A stretch of 59,253 nt of DNA from Bacillota bacterium (GTDB lineage Bacteria > Bacillota_A > Clostridia > Lachnospirales > Lachnospiraceae). The stretch covers positions 1 to 59,253 of the forward strand of contig JAEZSL010000314.1 of assembly GCA_023443925.1 (NCBI GenBank), written 5' to 3'. The translations under genes and the position numbers were made by a program. Positions 15,286-24,285 of the stretch are shown in pieces (the first letter of the stretch is position 1; every line of letters starts with the position of its first letter). The notes under the pieces were generated by a model. The model made no database searches and was not told where the DNA came from. It saw nothing but the letters and a program-made list of their open reading frames with translations.

Positions 15286-16080
15286 TTGAAAACGGTTTTA
15301 AAATATCCAGGAGCAAAGAATAGGTTGGCACCTTGGATATACCAATATATACCAATAAATCACAAAGTGTATCTTGAAATATGTGCCGGTAGCCTTGCTA
15401 TTCTACTAAATAAGCCGCGAAGTCACATTGAAACGGTAAATGATTTGGATGGAGAGATAACCAATTTTTTTACTATTCTTAGAGATAGAACTGAGGAGTT
15501 GGAACGGAAGATAGCATTAACGCCATTTTCGCGGAGAGAATACGAAAGAGCGTATGATGAATGTACGGACGATATTGAAAGAGCACGAAGATTCGCTGTC
15601 AAGTGCTGGATGGGATTTGGATGTGGGAATCTCTACAGGAATGGATTCAAGTCCGGTCAGCAGGCACATTCGCCAAATCCGGCCAAAGCTTGGGCAGAAC
15701 TTCCGGAAACATTATTAATGGCAGCAGAAAGATTGAAAGGCGTGCAGATAGAGAATCTTCCGGCTATAGAGTTAATTGGTAGATATGATACAGAAGATGT
15801 TTTTATCTATGCAGATCCTCCATATCTACACGGAACTCGAAAAAACTATTTGTACAAACATGAAATGTCCAATGCGGAACATAAAGAACTTTTGGACGCA
15901 TTAATTGATCATCCCGGAAAAGTGCTTATATCTGGATACGACAATAATTTATATAATACCGTTCTTTCAGGATGGAATAAGGTACAGATAAATACAAGAG
16001 CTGAAGGAGGAAGGAAGAGGACTGAAACATTATGGATGAACTATGATATTGAGGAAAAGCAGATGTCGTTAATTATCTAA
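15286..16080 (+). CDS. Dam-type N6-adenine DNA methylase (D12 class)
   Basis: 264 aa, TTG start with AAAGGA upstream. KYPGAKNRLAPWI is the FxGxK-type AdoMet motif, LEICAGSLAI follows, and the catalytic motif IV is ADPPYLHGT. Full length for the D12 family. No cognate nuclease nearby, so it probably protects phage DNA from host restriction or affects expression. With the C5 enzyme at 9233 the phage carries two orphan DNA methyltransferases. Confidence 0.9.
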   Translation: MKTVLKYPGAKNRLAPWIYQYIPINHKVYLEICAGSLAILLNKPRSHIETVNDLDGEITNFFTILRDRTEELERKIALTPFSRREYERAYDECTDDIERARRFAVKCWMGFGCGNLYRNGFKSGQQAHSPNPAKAWAELPETLLMAAERLKGVQIENLPAIELIGRYDTEDVFIYADPPYLHGTRKNYLYKHEMSNAEHKELLDALIDHPGKVLISGYDNNLYNTVLSGWNKVQINTRAEGGRKRTETLWMNYDIEEKQMSLII

Positions 16081-16141
16081 ACTAAAATTTTGCCACACGG
16101 CAGCAGGAGAGAGGGAATAATTACTAAGGAGGATTAAAGAA

Positions 16142-17149
16142 ATGAAGCAAGTTAACATAGATGAAATAATTACTAAGATACTGATATCTGTACAAATGAC
16201 AAAGGGTGGATTAGATCAGCTTAAATCCTCCTTATACATTCACCTGGGCAGATTACAGATATTTGAAGAGGAAACAGCCTTAAGCACTGACAAGGACGAT
16301 AACGAAGACAAGATAAGGCTGTTTTTAGCTACACTGAAAATTGAGGGCCGGACAGATAGCACCATAGAGGCGTATAAATGTGAATACCGGGTTTTCTTTG
16401 ATTTCATAAATAAAAACTTCCGGGATGTGACAACGAATGATATCCGGCTATATCTGGCCCACTGTAAAACAGTACGAAAAAATTCAGATGTCACAATTAA
16501 TAATCGGATCAGGAATCTTAAAAGCTTGTTTAAATGGTTAACAGTAGAAGATTACATAAGTAAAAATCCCATGCTTAAAATTAATCAAACAAAGACCGAG
16601 AGAAGAGTAAAAGATACCATAAACGACATGCAAGCGGAAATTGTACGCTGCTCCTGCGAAAAGGAGAGGGATGCAGCAGTTATTAATATACTCAGCAGTA
16701 CTGGAATGCGTGTCGGAGAACTAGTAAAACTTAATCGGTCAGATATTGACTTTTCGAACGGTGAATGTGTGGTATACGGAAAAGGAAGAAAAGAGCGTCC
16801 GGTATATCTGGATGGGCGGGCAAAAGTACATTTAGCACTGTACCTAGAAAACCGGATAGATAACAATGAGGCCTTGTTTGTAGCTGAAAAAGCACCACAC
16901 CAGAGACTCACAACAGCCGGAATTCGCAATGTTATTAATACAATAGCAGTAAATACAAAAATAAGTAACTTTAACCTGTACCCGCATAAGTTCCGGCGAA
17001 CCATGGCAACCAATATGATTAACCGCGGCGCGCCGGTGGAATACGTACAAAAGATATTAGGACATGTTGATCCGCAGACTACATTACAATGCTATGCAAG
17101 TATAAGCAGGAGATTAATAAAAGACGCACATATGAGATATGCCGTTTAA
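16142..17149 (+). CDS. tyrosine recombinase (phage integrase family), internal
   Basis: 335 aa. N-terminal SAM-like core-binding domain (~60-145: FLATLKIEGRTDSTIEAYK) and a catalytic domain with Arg in STGMRVGEL, Lys region GKGRKERPVYL, HKFRR, LGHVD and the nucleophile in TTLQCYASI. All the usual residues are present. It is far from either prophage end and the integrase of this element is the large serine recombinase, so a different job is likely: inverting or exchanging the tail-fibre cassettes is the best candidate (inference). CTAAGGAGG-type ribosome site upstream. Confidence 0.9.
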   Translation: MKQVNIDEIITKILISVQMTKGGLDQLKSSLYIHLGRLQIFEEETALSTDKDDNEDKIRLFLATLKIEGRTDSTIEAYKCEYRVFFDFINKNFRDVTTNDIRLYLAHCKTVRKNSDVTINNRIRNLKSLFKWLTVEDYISKNPMLKINQTKTERRVKDTINDMQAEIVRCSCEKERDAAVINILSSTGMRVGELVKLNRSDIDFSNGECVVYGKGRKERPVYLDGRAKVHLALYLENRIDNNEALFVAEKAPHQRLTTAGIRNVINTIAVNTKISNFNLYPHKFRRTMATNMINRGAPVEYVQKILGHVDPQTTLQCYASISRRLIKDAHMRYAV

Positions 17150-17436
17150 CTTCCGAGTACCCACCTGTGATCTGTTCCATAATAAGTCAATATACATTCG
17201 CGTTCCTGGTTGCTGGAAAAATAAGTGCAGCAAAAGGATTTACCGCCTCTTACATCCTTGATATTTTTAACGCTGGTAATCTGGACTTTGCAAGTATTAT
17301 CATATAAATCTTTAATTCCAAACCAGACAGGTTTCATATGGCCCATAGGATTAAAGGCACATACAACAGATACCGACTGACGGACACTATAATCAATTTT
17401 AAATTCCGGACTGCGATCCGGTTCGAAGAATGGCAT
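17146..17436 (-). CDS. hypothetical protein, 96 aa, opposite strand
   Basis: Start at 17436 (MPFFEPDRSPEFKIDYSV) with GAGG 8 nt upstream; its stop overlaps the end of the tyrosine recombinase by 4 nt tail to tail. Beta-rich, soluble, possible single compact domain, no known family. On the minus strand inside the rightward operon, so it needs its own promoter. Confidence 0.6.
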   Translation of the reverse strand: MPFFEPDRSPEFKIDYSVRQSVSVVCAFNPMGHMKPVWFGIKDLYDNTCKVQITSVKNIKDVRGGKSFCCTYFSSNQERECILTYYGTDHRWVLGS

Positions 17437-17519
17437 AGCAAGCACCTCACATTTAAGATTAAAAATATTATACAAACAAATGTTCGGAAAATCAACAGTA
17501 AAATAAAGGGGATGATATC

Positions 17520-17891
17520 ATAAGCGAATGCAATATCTGTAAAAGAAATTATAATCACGGCGGGAAATGCTATGAAAATAAAAGTAATTGCCTTTATTAC
17601 GAAGAGGACGAAAGAGGATATATAAAAGTAGATAGATTTAGCTTTTATATGGAATTTGGAAGTGAAAAGAAAATTATAAAGGTAAGAGATGTAATAGAAA
17701 TTACAGGAGACAGCGGTCAAGCCGAAATTTCAGACAATGCCAAGATAGAAGTACTTAAGATATTGGAAGTAACTTGGAGTTATGGAAAACATGGCATTGA
17801 CGGAGTAAGGACAGAGATAGAGGCGAGATATTTCAGCAATGACATAAAAATCATAGAAGATAAGAGGAAACTATTCAGAATTGTTAAGTAA
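17520..17891 (+). CDS. Cys-rich phage protein, 123 aa, apparent ATA start
   Basis: The frame is open from 17520. The conserved-looking N-terminus SECNICKRNYNHGGKCYENK with five Cys is upstream of the first ATG (17649), so the later ATG cannot be the real start. The codon at the expected start, 8-9 nt after AGGGG, is ATA. Either an ATA start is used or an ATG has mutated. The C-terminal half is beta-rich. Confidence 0.6.
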   Translation: MSECNICKRNYNHGGKCYENKSNCLYYEEDERGYIKVDRFSFYMEFGSEKKIIKVRDVIEITGDSGQAEISDNAKIEVLKILEVTWSYGKHGIDGVRTEIEARYFSNDIKIIEDKRKLFRIVK

Positions 17892-17902
17892 GGAGGAATC
17901 AT

Positions 17903-18169
17903 ATGGGGTGCGAATTTTGCAAATATGCTGAAGACTGTCACAGCCCGGAAGACTGCGTTTACCCGGAAAGTAAAAGTGACATCGGCAGCAGGGGACAAAT
18001 TCCCAGAGACATTACAGTAAACGAAGCTAAAAAACTAGGCCTTTTAAGCAAATGCATAAAATGCCGTAATTATCCTCATTGTTGCGGAGAACTCGCCTAC
18101 ATAGCACTTGACTGCTTCTACGATAGCAGGGAAGAAATGAGAGAGGAAGTATATGCAAAGGGAAACTAA
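17903..18169 (+). CDS. Cys-rich protein, 88 aa
   Basis: AAGGAGG 6 nt before the ATG. Nine Cys in two groups (GCEFCKYAEDCHSPEDC and KCIKCRNYPHCCGE), likely one or two zinc sites. Co-transcribed with the Cys-rich genes around it. Function unknown. Confidence 0.65.
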   Translation: MGCEFCKYAEDCHSPEDCVYPESKSDIGSRGQIPRDITVNEAKKLGLLSKCIKCRNYPHCCGELAYIALDCFYDSREEMREEVYAKGN

Positions 18170-18311
18170 GTGGTGTGACTGGTACGGATGTAAAATTGAA
18201 GTTGCTAAACAAGATGGAACAGAAGAAATATGTAATTTTTATGGACACTGCGATTCCTGCATAAAAAATATAGAAATTGTTAATCCAGAAATATTACAGG
18301 AGGTAGATTGA
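18153..18311 (+). CDS. Cys-rich small protein, 52 aa
   Basis: Overlaps the previous gene by 17 nt, with GAGAGGAAG upstream of its ATG, and ends in an ATGA overlap with the next. Four Cys (WCDWYGCK, HCDSC). Too short for most gene finders but the coupling at both ends supports it. Confidence 0.6.
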   Translation: MQRETKWCDWYGCKIEVAKQDGTEEICNFYGHCDSCIKNIEIVNPEILQEVD

Positions 18312-18679
18312 TGTACACATGGAATAGAGCAAAAAGTGACTTCTGGGGAAATGGCACACATGAAACGAAAGAAGAAGCTATTCAAGAAGCGAAAGACTGC
18401 GGATGCACAGATTTTTATGTAGGCGAATGCGAAATCATTCCACTGAGAACAGATGCAGACCCAGATAGAATCATGGAGGAATTAGACGAACTTTACAGTA
18501 GCGAATCCGGATGTGATGATTTTATTTATGACGGGGTTTCCGATGAGGATAGAAAATGGTTTGCTGATAAGTTATCCGAGTTGGTAACAGAATTTAATAA
18601 AAGAGCAAAAGTATCTCCAGAATGGTTTCGGGTTATATCGGAAGAACACATTCATTTACAGGAGGTAGCCGGTGAATAA
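18311..18679 (+). CDS. acidic phage protein, 122 aa
   Basis: AGGAGG 7 nt before the ATG at 18311 (an upstream TTG is less likely). Begins MYTWNRAKSDFWGNG; very acidic with a conserved-looking start typical of small clostridial phage early proteins. Function unknown. Confidence 0.65.
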   Translation: MYTWNRAKSDFWGNGTHETKEEAIQEAKDCGCTDFYVGECEIIPLRTDADPDRIMEELDELYSSESGCDDFIYDGVSDEDRKWFADKLSELVTEFNKRAKVSPEWFRVISEEHIHLQEVAGE

Positions 18680-19058
18680 AGATAAACTTGCTAAAAAACT
18701 CAAAAAGATGAAGGAATATGCTCAAAGACTTATTGTAGCAAAGCCTAGCGATAAGTTGGACGAAATCCAAAACGATATATCGAACGGATATATTACAGCA
18801 ATAGACGAAATAAATGACTTTATTAATTCGGAGCCAGAGGAACATAATGCAAGTGATTGTTCATGCTGTCATGAAATAAATGAGTGGCTAGAAATGTTAA
18901 GTAATTGCGAATATCCTCATGTATTCTACTCAAAGATTACAATAGTCGGATTAATTAAGGGCCGCGAAAAGGGTGAAACGAACACGAGAAAATTACCTTT
19001 AAGATATTGTCCACAATGCGGAAAGAAAGTTGATGGAGGTAAAAATGAACATAGATGA
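18672..19058 (+). CDS. zinc-ribbon-ending phage protein, 128 aa
   Basis: GTG start preceded by GGAGG and overlapping the previous gene by 8 nt. Basic helical N-terminus, a CSCCHEINEWLEML segment in the middle, and YCPQCGKKV at the C-terminus, so the two Cys pairs could form a zinc site. Function unknown. Confidence 0.65.
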   Translation: MNKDKLAKKLKKMKEYAQRLIVAKPSDKLDEIQNDISNGYITAIDEINDFINSEPEEHNASDCSCCHEINEWLEMLSNCEYPHVFYSKITIVGLIKGREKGETNTRKLPLRYCPQCGKKVDGGKNEHR

Positions 19059-19374
19059 ATTAGAATTATCCGTAAGAACCTATAATTGTCTCAAAAGAGC
19101 CAGTATTGAAACTGTAGAGCAATTACAATCCAAAACAGATTTAGAATTACACCAGGTTAAAAACCTTAGTCAAAAATGTATAAATGAAATCAAAGAAACA
19201 TTAAGACAGTTCAAGCCTCCTGACTTTCTTTATCACAGCCCAGACTATACCAAAGTAAAACATTGCCATGAATGCGAACATGCGGACAGTAAAGGATTTT
19301 GCGGAAACTTCATGTTGTATGCGCATTTACATAACGGATGTATTAAGGGACAGGAGGCACCAGATGAATTGTGA
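19045..19374 (+). CDS. RNA polymerase alpha-CTD-like protein with Cys/His tail
   Basis: Start at the ATG with GGAGG 5 nt upstream (19045). Residues 1-55 (IDELELSVRTYNCLKRASIE, TVEQLQSKTDLELHQVKNL, NEIKETLRQF) match the two helix-hairpin-helix turns of the RNA polymerase alpha C-terminal domain. The tail has KHCHECEHADSKGFCGNF, a possible zinc site. A free-standing alpha-CTD could bind promoter DNA or compete with host alpha. Confidence 0.75.
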   Translation: MNIDELELSVRTYNCLKRASIETVEQLQSKTDLELHQVKNLSQKCINEIKETLRQFKPPDFLYHSPDYTKVKHCHECEHADSKGFCGNFMLYAHLHNGCIKGQEAPDEL

Positions 19375-19513
19375 TAGATGCCCAGACGAAGATACAAATA
19401 AATGCCATTCATGCAATTTACTAAAAGAATTAATATCACAATGCAAAGGATATTGCCAAGAGTGCAGTAATAAAGCGACTTGCGAAGTAATAAGACAAGG
19501 AGGCACTTTATGA
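19364..19513 (+). CDS. Cys-rich micro-protein, 49 aa
   Basis: AGGAGG 6 nt before the ATG; overlaps both neighbours. Eight Cys in 49 residues (MNCDRCPDEDTNKCHSC, CKGYCQECSNKATC), almost certainly metal-binding. Confidence 0.65.
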   Translation: MNCDRCPDEDTNKCHSCNLLKELISQCKGYCQECSNKATCEVIRQGGTL

Positions 19514-19842
19514 AAATATACATAGCCGGGCCAATAACCGGACACATGAATTATAAAAGTTATTTTGCGGCAGCAGAAAGGAGCTTAAAAAGAAAAGGAC
19601 ACATTACCATTAATCCTTCTTTTCTTCCGGACGGACTAAAAGATTACATGGAAATATGTTATTCCATGATAGATCAGGCAGAGGCTGTATATATGTTAAC
19701 AGGATATGAAAACAGCACCGGAGCCAAAGCGGAATTAATATATGCCAGGTTGAAGCAAAAGAGGATATTCTTTCAAGAGTCCGAGAAGGGGATGAAACAT
19801 GAACAAACGGCAACGGAAGAAACAATTCAAGAAACTATTTAA
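19510..19842 (+). CDS. DUF4406 / nucleoside 2-deoxyribosyltransferase-like protein
   Basis: 110 aa with an ATGA overlap. KIYIAGPITGHMNYKSYF at the N-terminus and TGYENSTGAKAELIYA near residue 80 match the DUF4406 family, related to nucleoside 2-deoxyribosyltransferases, which exchange bases on deoxynucleosides. Possibly involved in phage nucleotide metabolism. The catalytic assignment is not certain. Confidence 0.78.
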   Translation: MKIYIAGPITGHMNYKSYFAAAERSLKRKGHITINPSFLPDGLKDYMEICYSMIDQAEAVYMLTGYENSTGAKAELIYARLKQKRIFFQESEKGMKHEQTATEETIQETI

Positions 19843-20191
19843 AAATGCATATATGGGTATAGACTTAGGAACAGGAAATGATATTACAGTATTTATTCCA
19901 AAAACGGTATTACATCATATATACAATCCCATTGATAATTTAATTATTTACGGATCAGGCCACAGAACACCAATCGGATTAATGACATCAATGGACGAAT
20001 ATCAAATGAATCACATAGGGCAGCAGGAGTATATAAGGGGGATAAACATTGACAGAAAAGGAACTGAATCAGTTGCACTGGATTATCAGAGAGATAGCAA
20101 CCATCAAAGAACAGTTAGCAGACTTGAAATCAAGAAGTATGATCAAAGGGCAGGATATAAATGGGATGCCGTTCGGATCAGGGACAAGTGA
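19799..20191 (+). CDS. basic phage protein, 130 aa, long overlap with next gene
   Basis: Starts MNKRQRKKQFKKLFKNAYMG, a common basic opening among clostridial phage proteins. The reading frame runs 143 nt into the next gene, and the last ~45 residues look like an out-of-frame reading of it. The original gene may have ended near 20050 and lost its stop. Function unknown. Confidence 0.5.
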   Translation: MNKRQRKKQFKKLFKNAYMGIDLGTGNDITVFIPKTVLHHIYNPIDNLIIYGSGHRTPIGLMTSMDEYQMNHIGQQEYIRGINIDRKGTESVALDYQRDSNHQRTVSRLEIKKYDQRAGYKWDAVRIRDK

Positions 20192-20483
20192 CAAGACAGC
20201 AAGTGCGGCACTAGCAATCAGAGAGATAGAAGAACTATATGAAATCAAATTAAAAGAACTCTACCTGGTCAGAAACAGAATAGAAAGATACATCAATGAC
20301 ATTGACGATCCGGAAGAACGACTAATTATTAGACTAAGGTGCATCAATAACATGAACTGGTTTGACATAGGGGCAGAAGTAGGAATGGACAGAACCACAG
20401 CTTCAAGAAAGTACAGAGACTTTATAAAGAAAAACAAACTTGCCCACAATGCCCATGACAAGTGTGATACTATAGCAGTATAG
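20049..20483 (+). CDS. late-gene transcription regulator, ArpU/DUF1492 (sigma-70-like)
   Basis: 144 aa; TTG start with AAGGGGG upstream. The C-terminal LRCINNMNWFDIGAEVGMD and RTTASRKYRDFI segments form a sigma-70 region 4-like helix-turn-helix, as in ArpU/RinA/DUF1492 activators of late genes in Gram-positive phages. It is the last gene before a strong terminator and the packaging genes, the normal place for this regulator. Confidence 0.8.
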   Translation: MTEKELNQLHWIIREIATIKEQLADLKSRSMIKGQDINGMPFGSGTSDKTASAALAIREIEELYEIKLKELYLVRNRIERYINDIDDPEERLIIRLRCINNMNWFDIGAEVGMDRTTASRKYRDFIKKNKLAHNAHDKCDTIAV

Positions 20484-20508
20484 AAATATATAACAAACGA
20501 TACCATTT

Positions 20509-20537
20509 AAAGGCACTCAGGCAGCTGAGTGCCTTTT
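20509..20537 (+). terminator. terminator between early and late regions
   Basis: AAAGGCACTCAG/CTGAGTGCCTTT, a 12-bp perfect stem with a 4-nt loop and a T run. It would separate early transcription from the packaging and late operon. Confidence 0.85.
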
Positions 20538-20555
20538 GTATTGCGGGGAATGAAT

Positions 20556-20873
20556 ATGAATTACAAAGATAAACGATGGTTAAGGAAAAGAGAATACATA
20601 TTAAAACGTGACGAGTATATATGTCAGGAAAGTAAAAGATACGGGAAAAGAGTGACAGCAACAATGGTACATCATATTTACCCGGCTGATTTATATCCGG
20701 AACTAAGATACGTAGATTGGAATTTAATTTCATTCAGTGACAATAAACATAATGGGATGCATGACAGAGTAACAGGTGAAATTACAGAACTGGGAAAGGA
20801 ATGGCAAGAGAGGGTCAAAGATAAATTTGATGCATGGATACAAAGCAGAAAACCAACCCCCCAGGTCAATTGA
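20556..20873 (+). CDS. HNH endonuclease associated with packaging
   Basis: Start at 20556 (MNYKDKRWLRKREYILKRDE) with GGGG 7 nt upstream; earlier GTG and ATG choices fall in the terminator or lack a ribosome site. Core ATMVHHIYPA, NLISFSDNKHNGMHD is HNH. In HK97-type phages an HNH protein next to terS/terL helps terminase cut at packaging sites. The 3' boundary is followed by an 88-nt gap (20874-20961) before terS. Confidence 0.85.
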   Translation: MNYKDKRWLRKREYILKRDEYICQESKRYGKRVTATMVHHIYPADLYPELRYVDWNLISFSDNKHNGMHDRVTGEITELGKEWQERVKDKFDAWIQSRKPTPQVN

Positions 20874-20961
20874 TCTCATATTAAGCTTTAAATCACCGGT
20901 GGATGGAGACGTTTCCAATAGAGCGACGTTTTAAAAATATTTTTTTGGGAGGTGAAATACG

Positions 20962-21312
20962 ATGGCTGGAAAAGCCGTAACTTATGACGGTATAAGAAAA
21001 AAAACAATTAAGGATATGAAAAAATTACTTGTTTACAAGCCGGAGTATGACCCAATTATAGATATATATTCAGAACTTCGGGAACAATACTATATTCTTT
21101 CGCAAAAATTCAAAGAATCCGACTATAATTATGAAGCTGATACGGCTCAAGGAGGGGCTAAAAAAGCGCCCATTGTTGCAACGTTGGAGAGCTTAAGAAA
21201 AGATATCATTACCTATTCAGACCGGCTATGCTTAAATCCGAAAGCTATGGATACAATGAAAATTAAGGGCCCAAAAAAATCGAAGCTTTCTGAAACATTG
21301 GCTAAAATATGA
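20962..21312 (+). CDS. terS: terminase small subunit, P27 family
   Basis: 116 aa; GGGAGG upstream. The C-terminal LESLRKDIITYSDRLCLNPK is the P27-family signature. It recognises phage DNA and hands it to TerL, whose ATG overlaps its stop. Confidence 0.88.
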   Translation: MAGKAVTYDGIRKKTIKDMKKLLVYKPEYDPIIDIYSELREQYYILSQKFKESDYNYEADTAQGGAKKAPIVATLESLRKDIITYSDRLCLNPKAMDTMKIKGPKKSKLSETLAKI

Positions 21313-23042
21313 ACCAATATCCAAATTACGATTTAGTATTTAATTATGCCAAAGATATAATAAACGGGCAAATTCCTGTTAACAAAGAACAAATACAGGG
21401 ATGTGAAAGATTCTTCCGGGACCTGGAGAACCCACTTTATTATTTTGATCCGAAACCGGCGGAGACAGTCATAGGCATAATTGAAAGAACATTTGTACAT
21501 GCACAGGGAGAAAATATACAGGGAGAGCCAATGAGAGGTGCTCCTTTTTTATTGCTTCCATGGCATAAGCTCTCAATTTACAACATTATGGGGTTTTACC
21601 AAAAAGATACAATAATCAGAAAATACAAAGAAGTATTTATATTTGTACCACGGAAAAATGTTAAAACGACATTTGCCGCTGCTCTCGCATGGGCGCTATC
21701 CATTTACTACAGAAAATCGGGTGCAAAGTGTTATATAACTGCCAATGCGTTAAAACAATCACTGGAGAGTTTCGACTTTATAAACTTTAACATTAAGTAC
21801 ATGGGTGAAGAGGATAACTTTAGGATAATTAATAACAATCAAGAACATTCCATCAGTGGAGATTTAGGGGACGGGTCAATCTATATACAAGCATTAGCTG
21901 CCAATCCGGATAGTCAAGACTCATTTAACTGCAATATAGCAATCGCAGACGAAATACATGCTTACACAAAGCCGAAACAATACAACATCATAAAAGAGGC
22001 AATGAAAGCCTATAGTAACAAATTAATGATTGGTATAACGACGGCTGGAGATAATATGAATTCTTTCTGTTATAGGAAACTCCAATATTGCATGAAAATT
22101 CTAGACAGAACTGTAACGGATGAGCAGTATTATGTATTTATTGCAAAGGCCCCGCAGGATGAAGATGGAGAAGTAGATTATACAAATCCTCTCGTACACC
22201 AAATTGCAAACCCTGGTTACGGAATTACAATAAGGCCAAATGATATATTAAACGATGCTTACCAGGCGCAAAATGATCCGCAGCTAAGAAAAGATTTTTT
22301 ATCAAAAAGCCTTAATATTTACACATCAGCAATGAAAGCTTATTTTAACATAGAAAAGTTTAAGATATCGGATAGAAAATACAAGTGGACAATTGAAGAT
22401 TTAGCAAAACTACCAATTCAATGGTACGGCGGCGCTGATCTATCAAAAATGCATGACTTAACAGCAGCAGCAATTTACGGAACCTACAAAGACATTGACA
22501 TAGCAATTACTCATTCGTGGTTCCCTATCGTGGCAGCACATCAAAAAGCGGAAGAGGATTCAATCCCCTTATTCGGTTGGAAAGACGATGGATGGTTAAC
22601 GATGTGCAATACCCCAACGGTTAACTATTCGGATATTATCAACTGGTTTATTGGGATGAAAAGAAAAGGATTCAAGATAAAACAAATTGGATTTGATAAA
22701 AAGTTTGGTAAAGAATTCTTTCTAGGTATGAAAAAGGCTGGATTTAATATAGTGGACGAACCACAATATCACTGGAAAAAGTCCCAAGGATTTAGAAGAA
22801 TTGAGAAAAAGGTAAATGATGGATTATTCTATTATCTTCATTCGACGGCATTTGAATATTGTGTTCAGAATGTTTTGGGCATAGAAAAAACAGATGATAT
22901 GATCCAGTACGAAAAAATAATGCCGGAATTAAGAATAGACATATTTGACTGCACTGTATTTTCAGCGGTTAGATTAATCGAAAATATGGAAAAAACATCA
23001 TCAGCAGATGAATGGTTACATGGTAAAAAGGACGGTGAATAA
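21309..23042 (+). CDS. terL: terminase large subunit
   Basis: 577 aa. Walker A-like [17 protein letters not shown], Walker [11 protein letters not shown] (catalytic Glu), coupling region ITTAGDN, and nuclease acids in [13 protein letters not shown] and the C-terminal IDIFDCTVF. Full length. It drives ATP-powered packaging into the portal and cuts the DNA. Confidence 0.95.
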   Translation: MNQYPNYDLVFNYAKDIINGQIPVNKEQIQGCERFFRDLENPLYYFDPKPAETVIGIIERTFVHAQGENIQGEPMRGAPFLLLPWHKLSIYNIMGFYQKDTIIRKYKEVFIFVPRKNVKTTFAAALAWALSIYYRKSGAKCYITANALKQSLESFDFINFNIKYMGEEDNFRIINNNQEHSISGDLGDGSIYIQALAANPDSQDSFNCNIAIADEIHAYTKPKQYNIIKEAMKAYSNKLMIGITTAGDNMNSFCYRKLQYCMKILDRTVTDEQYYVFIAKAPQDEDGEVDYTNPLVHQIANPGYGITIRPNDILNDAYQAQNDPQLRKDFLSKSLNIYTSAMKAYFNIEKFKISDRKYKWTIEDLAKLPIQWYGGADLSKMHDLTAAAIYGTYKDIDIAITHSWFPIVAAHQKAEEDSIPLFGWKDDGWLTMCNTPTVNYSDIINWFIGMKRKGFKIKQIGFDKKFGKEFFLGMKKAGFNIVDEPQYHWKKSQGFRRIEKKVNDGLFYYLHSTAFEYCVQNVLGIEKTDDMIQYEKIMPELRIDIFDCTVFSAVRLIENMEKTSSADEWLHGKKDGE

Positions 23043-23043
23043 T

Positions 23044-24285
23044 ATGGGTAATATAAGTGAAATAGCGAACTTAATGAAAGCCCGCGCAGAACCAGAGGAA
23101 AAAGTGACAGAAAACAGAGAAACATCGGCATTCGGATGGTTTATTTCAGGAGCGAATAATAATCTTTGCGTACCTGGATACACAAGATTGTCAGATAATC
23201 CGGAGGTAAAGATTGCCATTGATAAAATCGCCGATCTGGTTTCTTCCATGACGATACATTTAATGCAGAACACAGATACAGGAGATATCAGGGTTAAAAA
23301 CGAATTATCAAGGAAAATTGATATAAACCCTTATAAACTAATGACAAGAAAACAATGGATGTACAACAATGTGCATACCATGTTGCTTGAAGGGGATGGA
23401 AATAGTGTTGTATATCCGTATATAAACAATGGAATAATTGAAGATTTAAAACCGTTAAAACCATCTAAAGTAGGCTTTATTGAGACAAATAATGCTTACA
23501 AAGTGATTTATGGAGATCAGACTTATAACCATGATGAAATATTGCATTTTGTTATAAATCCAGATCCAGAGAGGCCGTATTTAGGGCAAGGATATCGGCT
23601 TGTATTGAAAGATATTGTAAACAATCTTAAGCAAGCTACTGCAACAAAAAATGCTTTTATGTCAGATAAATGGAAACCATCAGTTATTATATCGGTTGAT
23701 GCATTGACAGAGGAACTTGTATCAAAAGAGGGTCGGGAAGAGGTATTAAAAAAATATATCGACGATACCGGCGGAGGAAAGCCGTGGATAATACCGGCGG
23801 ACTTAATCAAAGTAGATCAAGTAAAACCATTAAGCCTTAATGATCTGGCAATCAATGATGCGGTTGAATTGGATAAAAAGACAGTAGCAGGAATTATAGG
23901 AGTTCCTGCTTTTTTCTTGGGCGTTGGGAAATTCGACAAGGATGAATATAACAACTTTATCAAAACGAAAGTCATGTCTATATCCCAGATATTCCAGCAG
24001 GAGCTAACAAGAAAAATACTTTATAGCCCGGATTTATATTGGAAATTAAATTCAAGAAGTTTAATGGCATATGATTTGATCGAAACTGTGACCGCAGGAA
24101 CTGCATTAGTAGACAGAAATACCTTAAGAAGAAATGAATTACGAGATTGGATAGGAATGAGTCCTGATCCGGAAATGAACGAATTAATTGTACTTGAAAA
24201 CTATGTTCCGGCTGACTTACTGGGCGAGCAAAACAAATTAAAAGGAATCGCAAAACAATTAAAGGGTGGTGATAGTGATGAATAG
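23044..24285 (+). CDS. portal protein, HK97 family
   Basis: 413 aa from the ATG one base after the terL stop (AAGGA upstream); a longer reading would overlap terL. Contains [19 protein letters not shown] near the start, the [11 protein letters not shown] block and the [23 protein letters not shown] region typical of the family. Forms the dodecameric ring at the capsid vertex. Confidence 0.93.
   Translation: MGNISEIANLMKARAEPEEKVTENRETSAFGWFISGANNNLCVPGYTRLSDNPEVKIAIDKIADLVSSMTIHLMQNTDTGDIRVKNELSRKIDINPYKLMTRKQWMYNNVHTMLLEGDGNSVVYPYINNGIIEDLKPLKPSKVGFIETNNAYKVIYGDQTYNHDEILHFVINPDPERPYLGQGYRLVLKDIVNNLKQATATKNAFMSDKWKPSVIISVDALTEELVSKEGREEVLKKYIDDTGGGKPWIIPADLIKVDQVKPLSLNDLAINDAVELDKKTVAGIIGVPAFFLGVGKFDKDEYNNFIKTKVMSISQIFQQELTRKILYSPDLYWKLNSRSLMAYDLIETVTAGTALVDRNTLRRNELRDWIGMSPDPEMNELIVLENYVPADLLGEQNKLKGIAKQLKGGDSDE

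Noticed and set aside
17338..17523. 61-codon plus-strand frame ending just before the Cys-rich gene
   Set aside because: Lies opposite the better supported minus-strand gene 17146-17436 and has no ribosome site.
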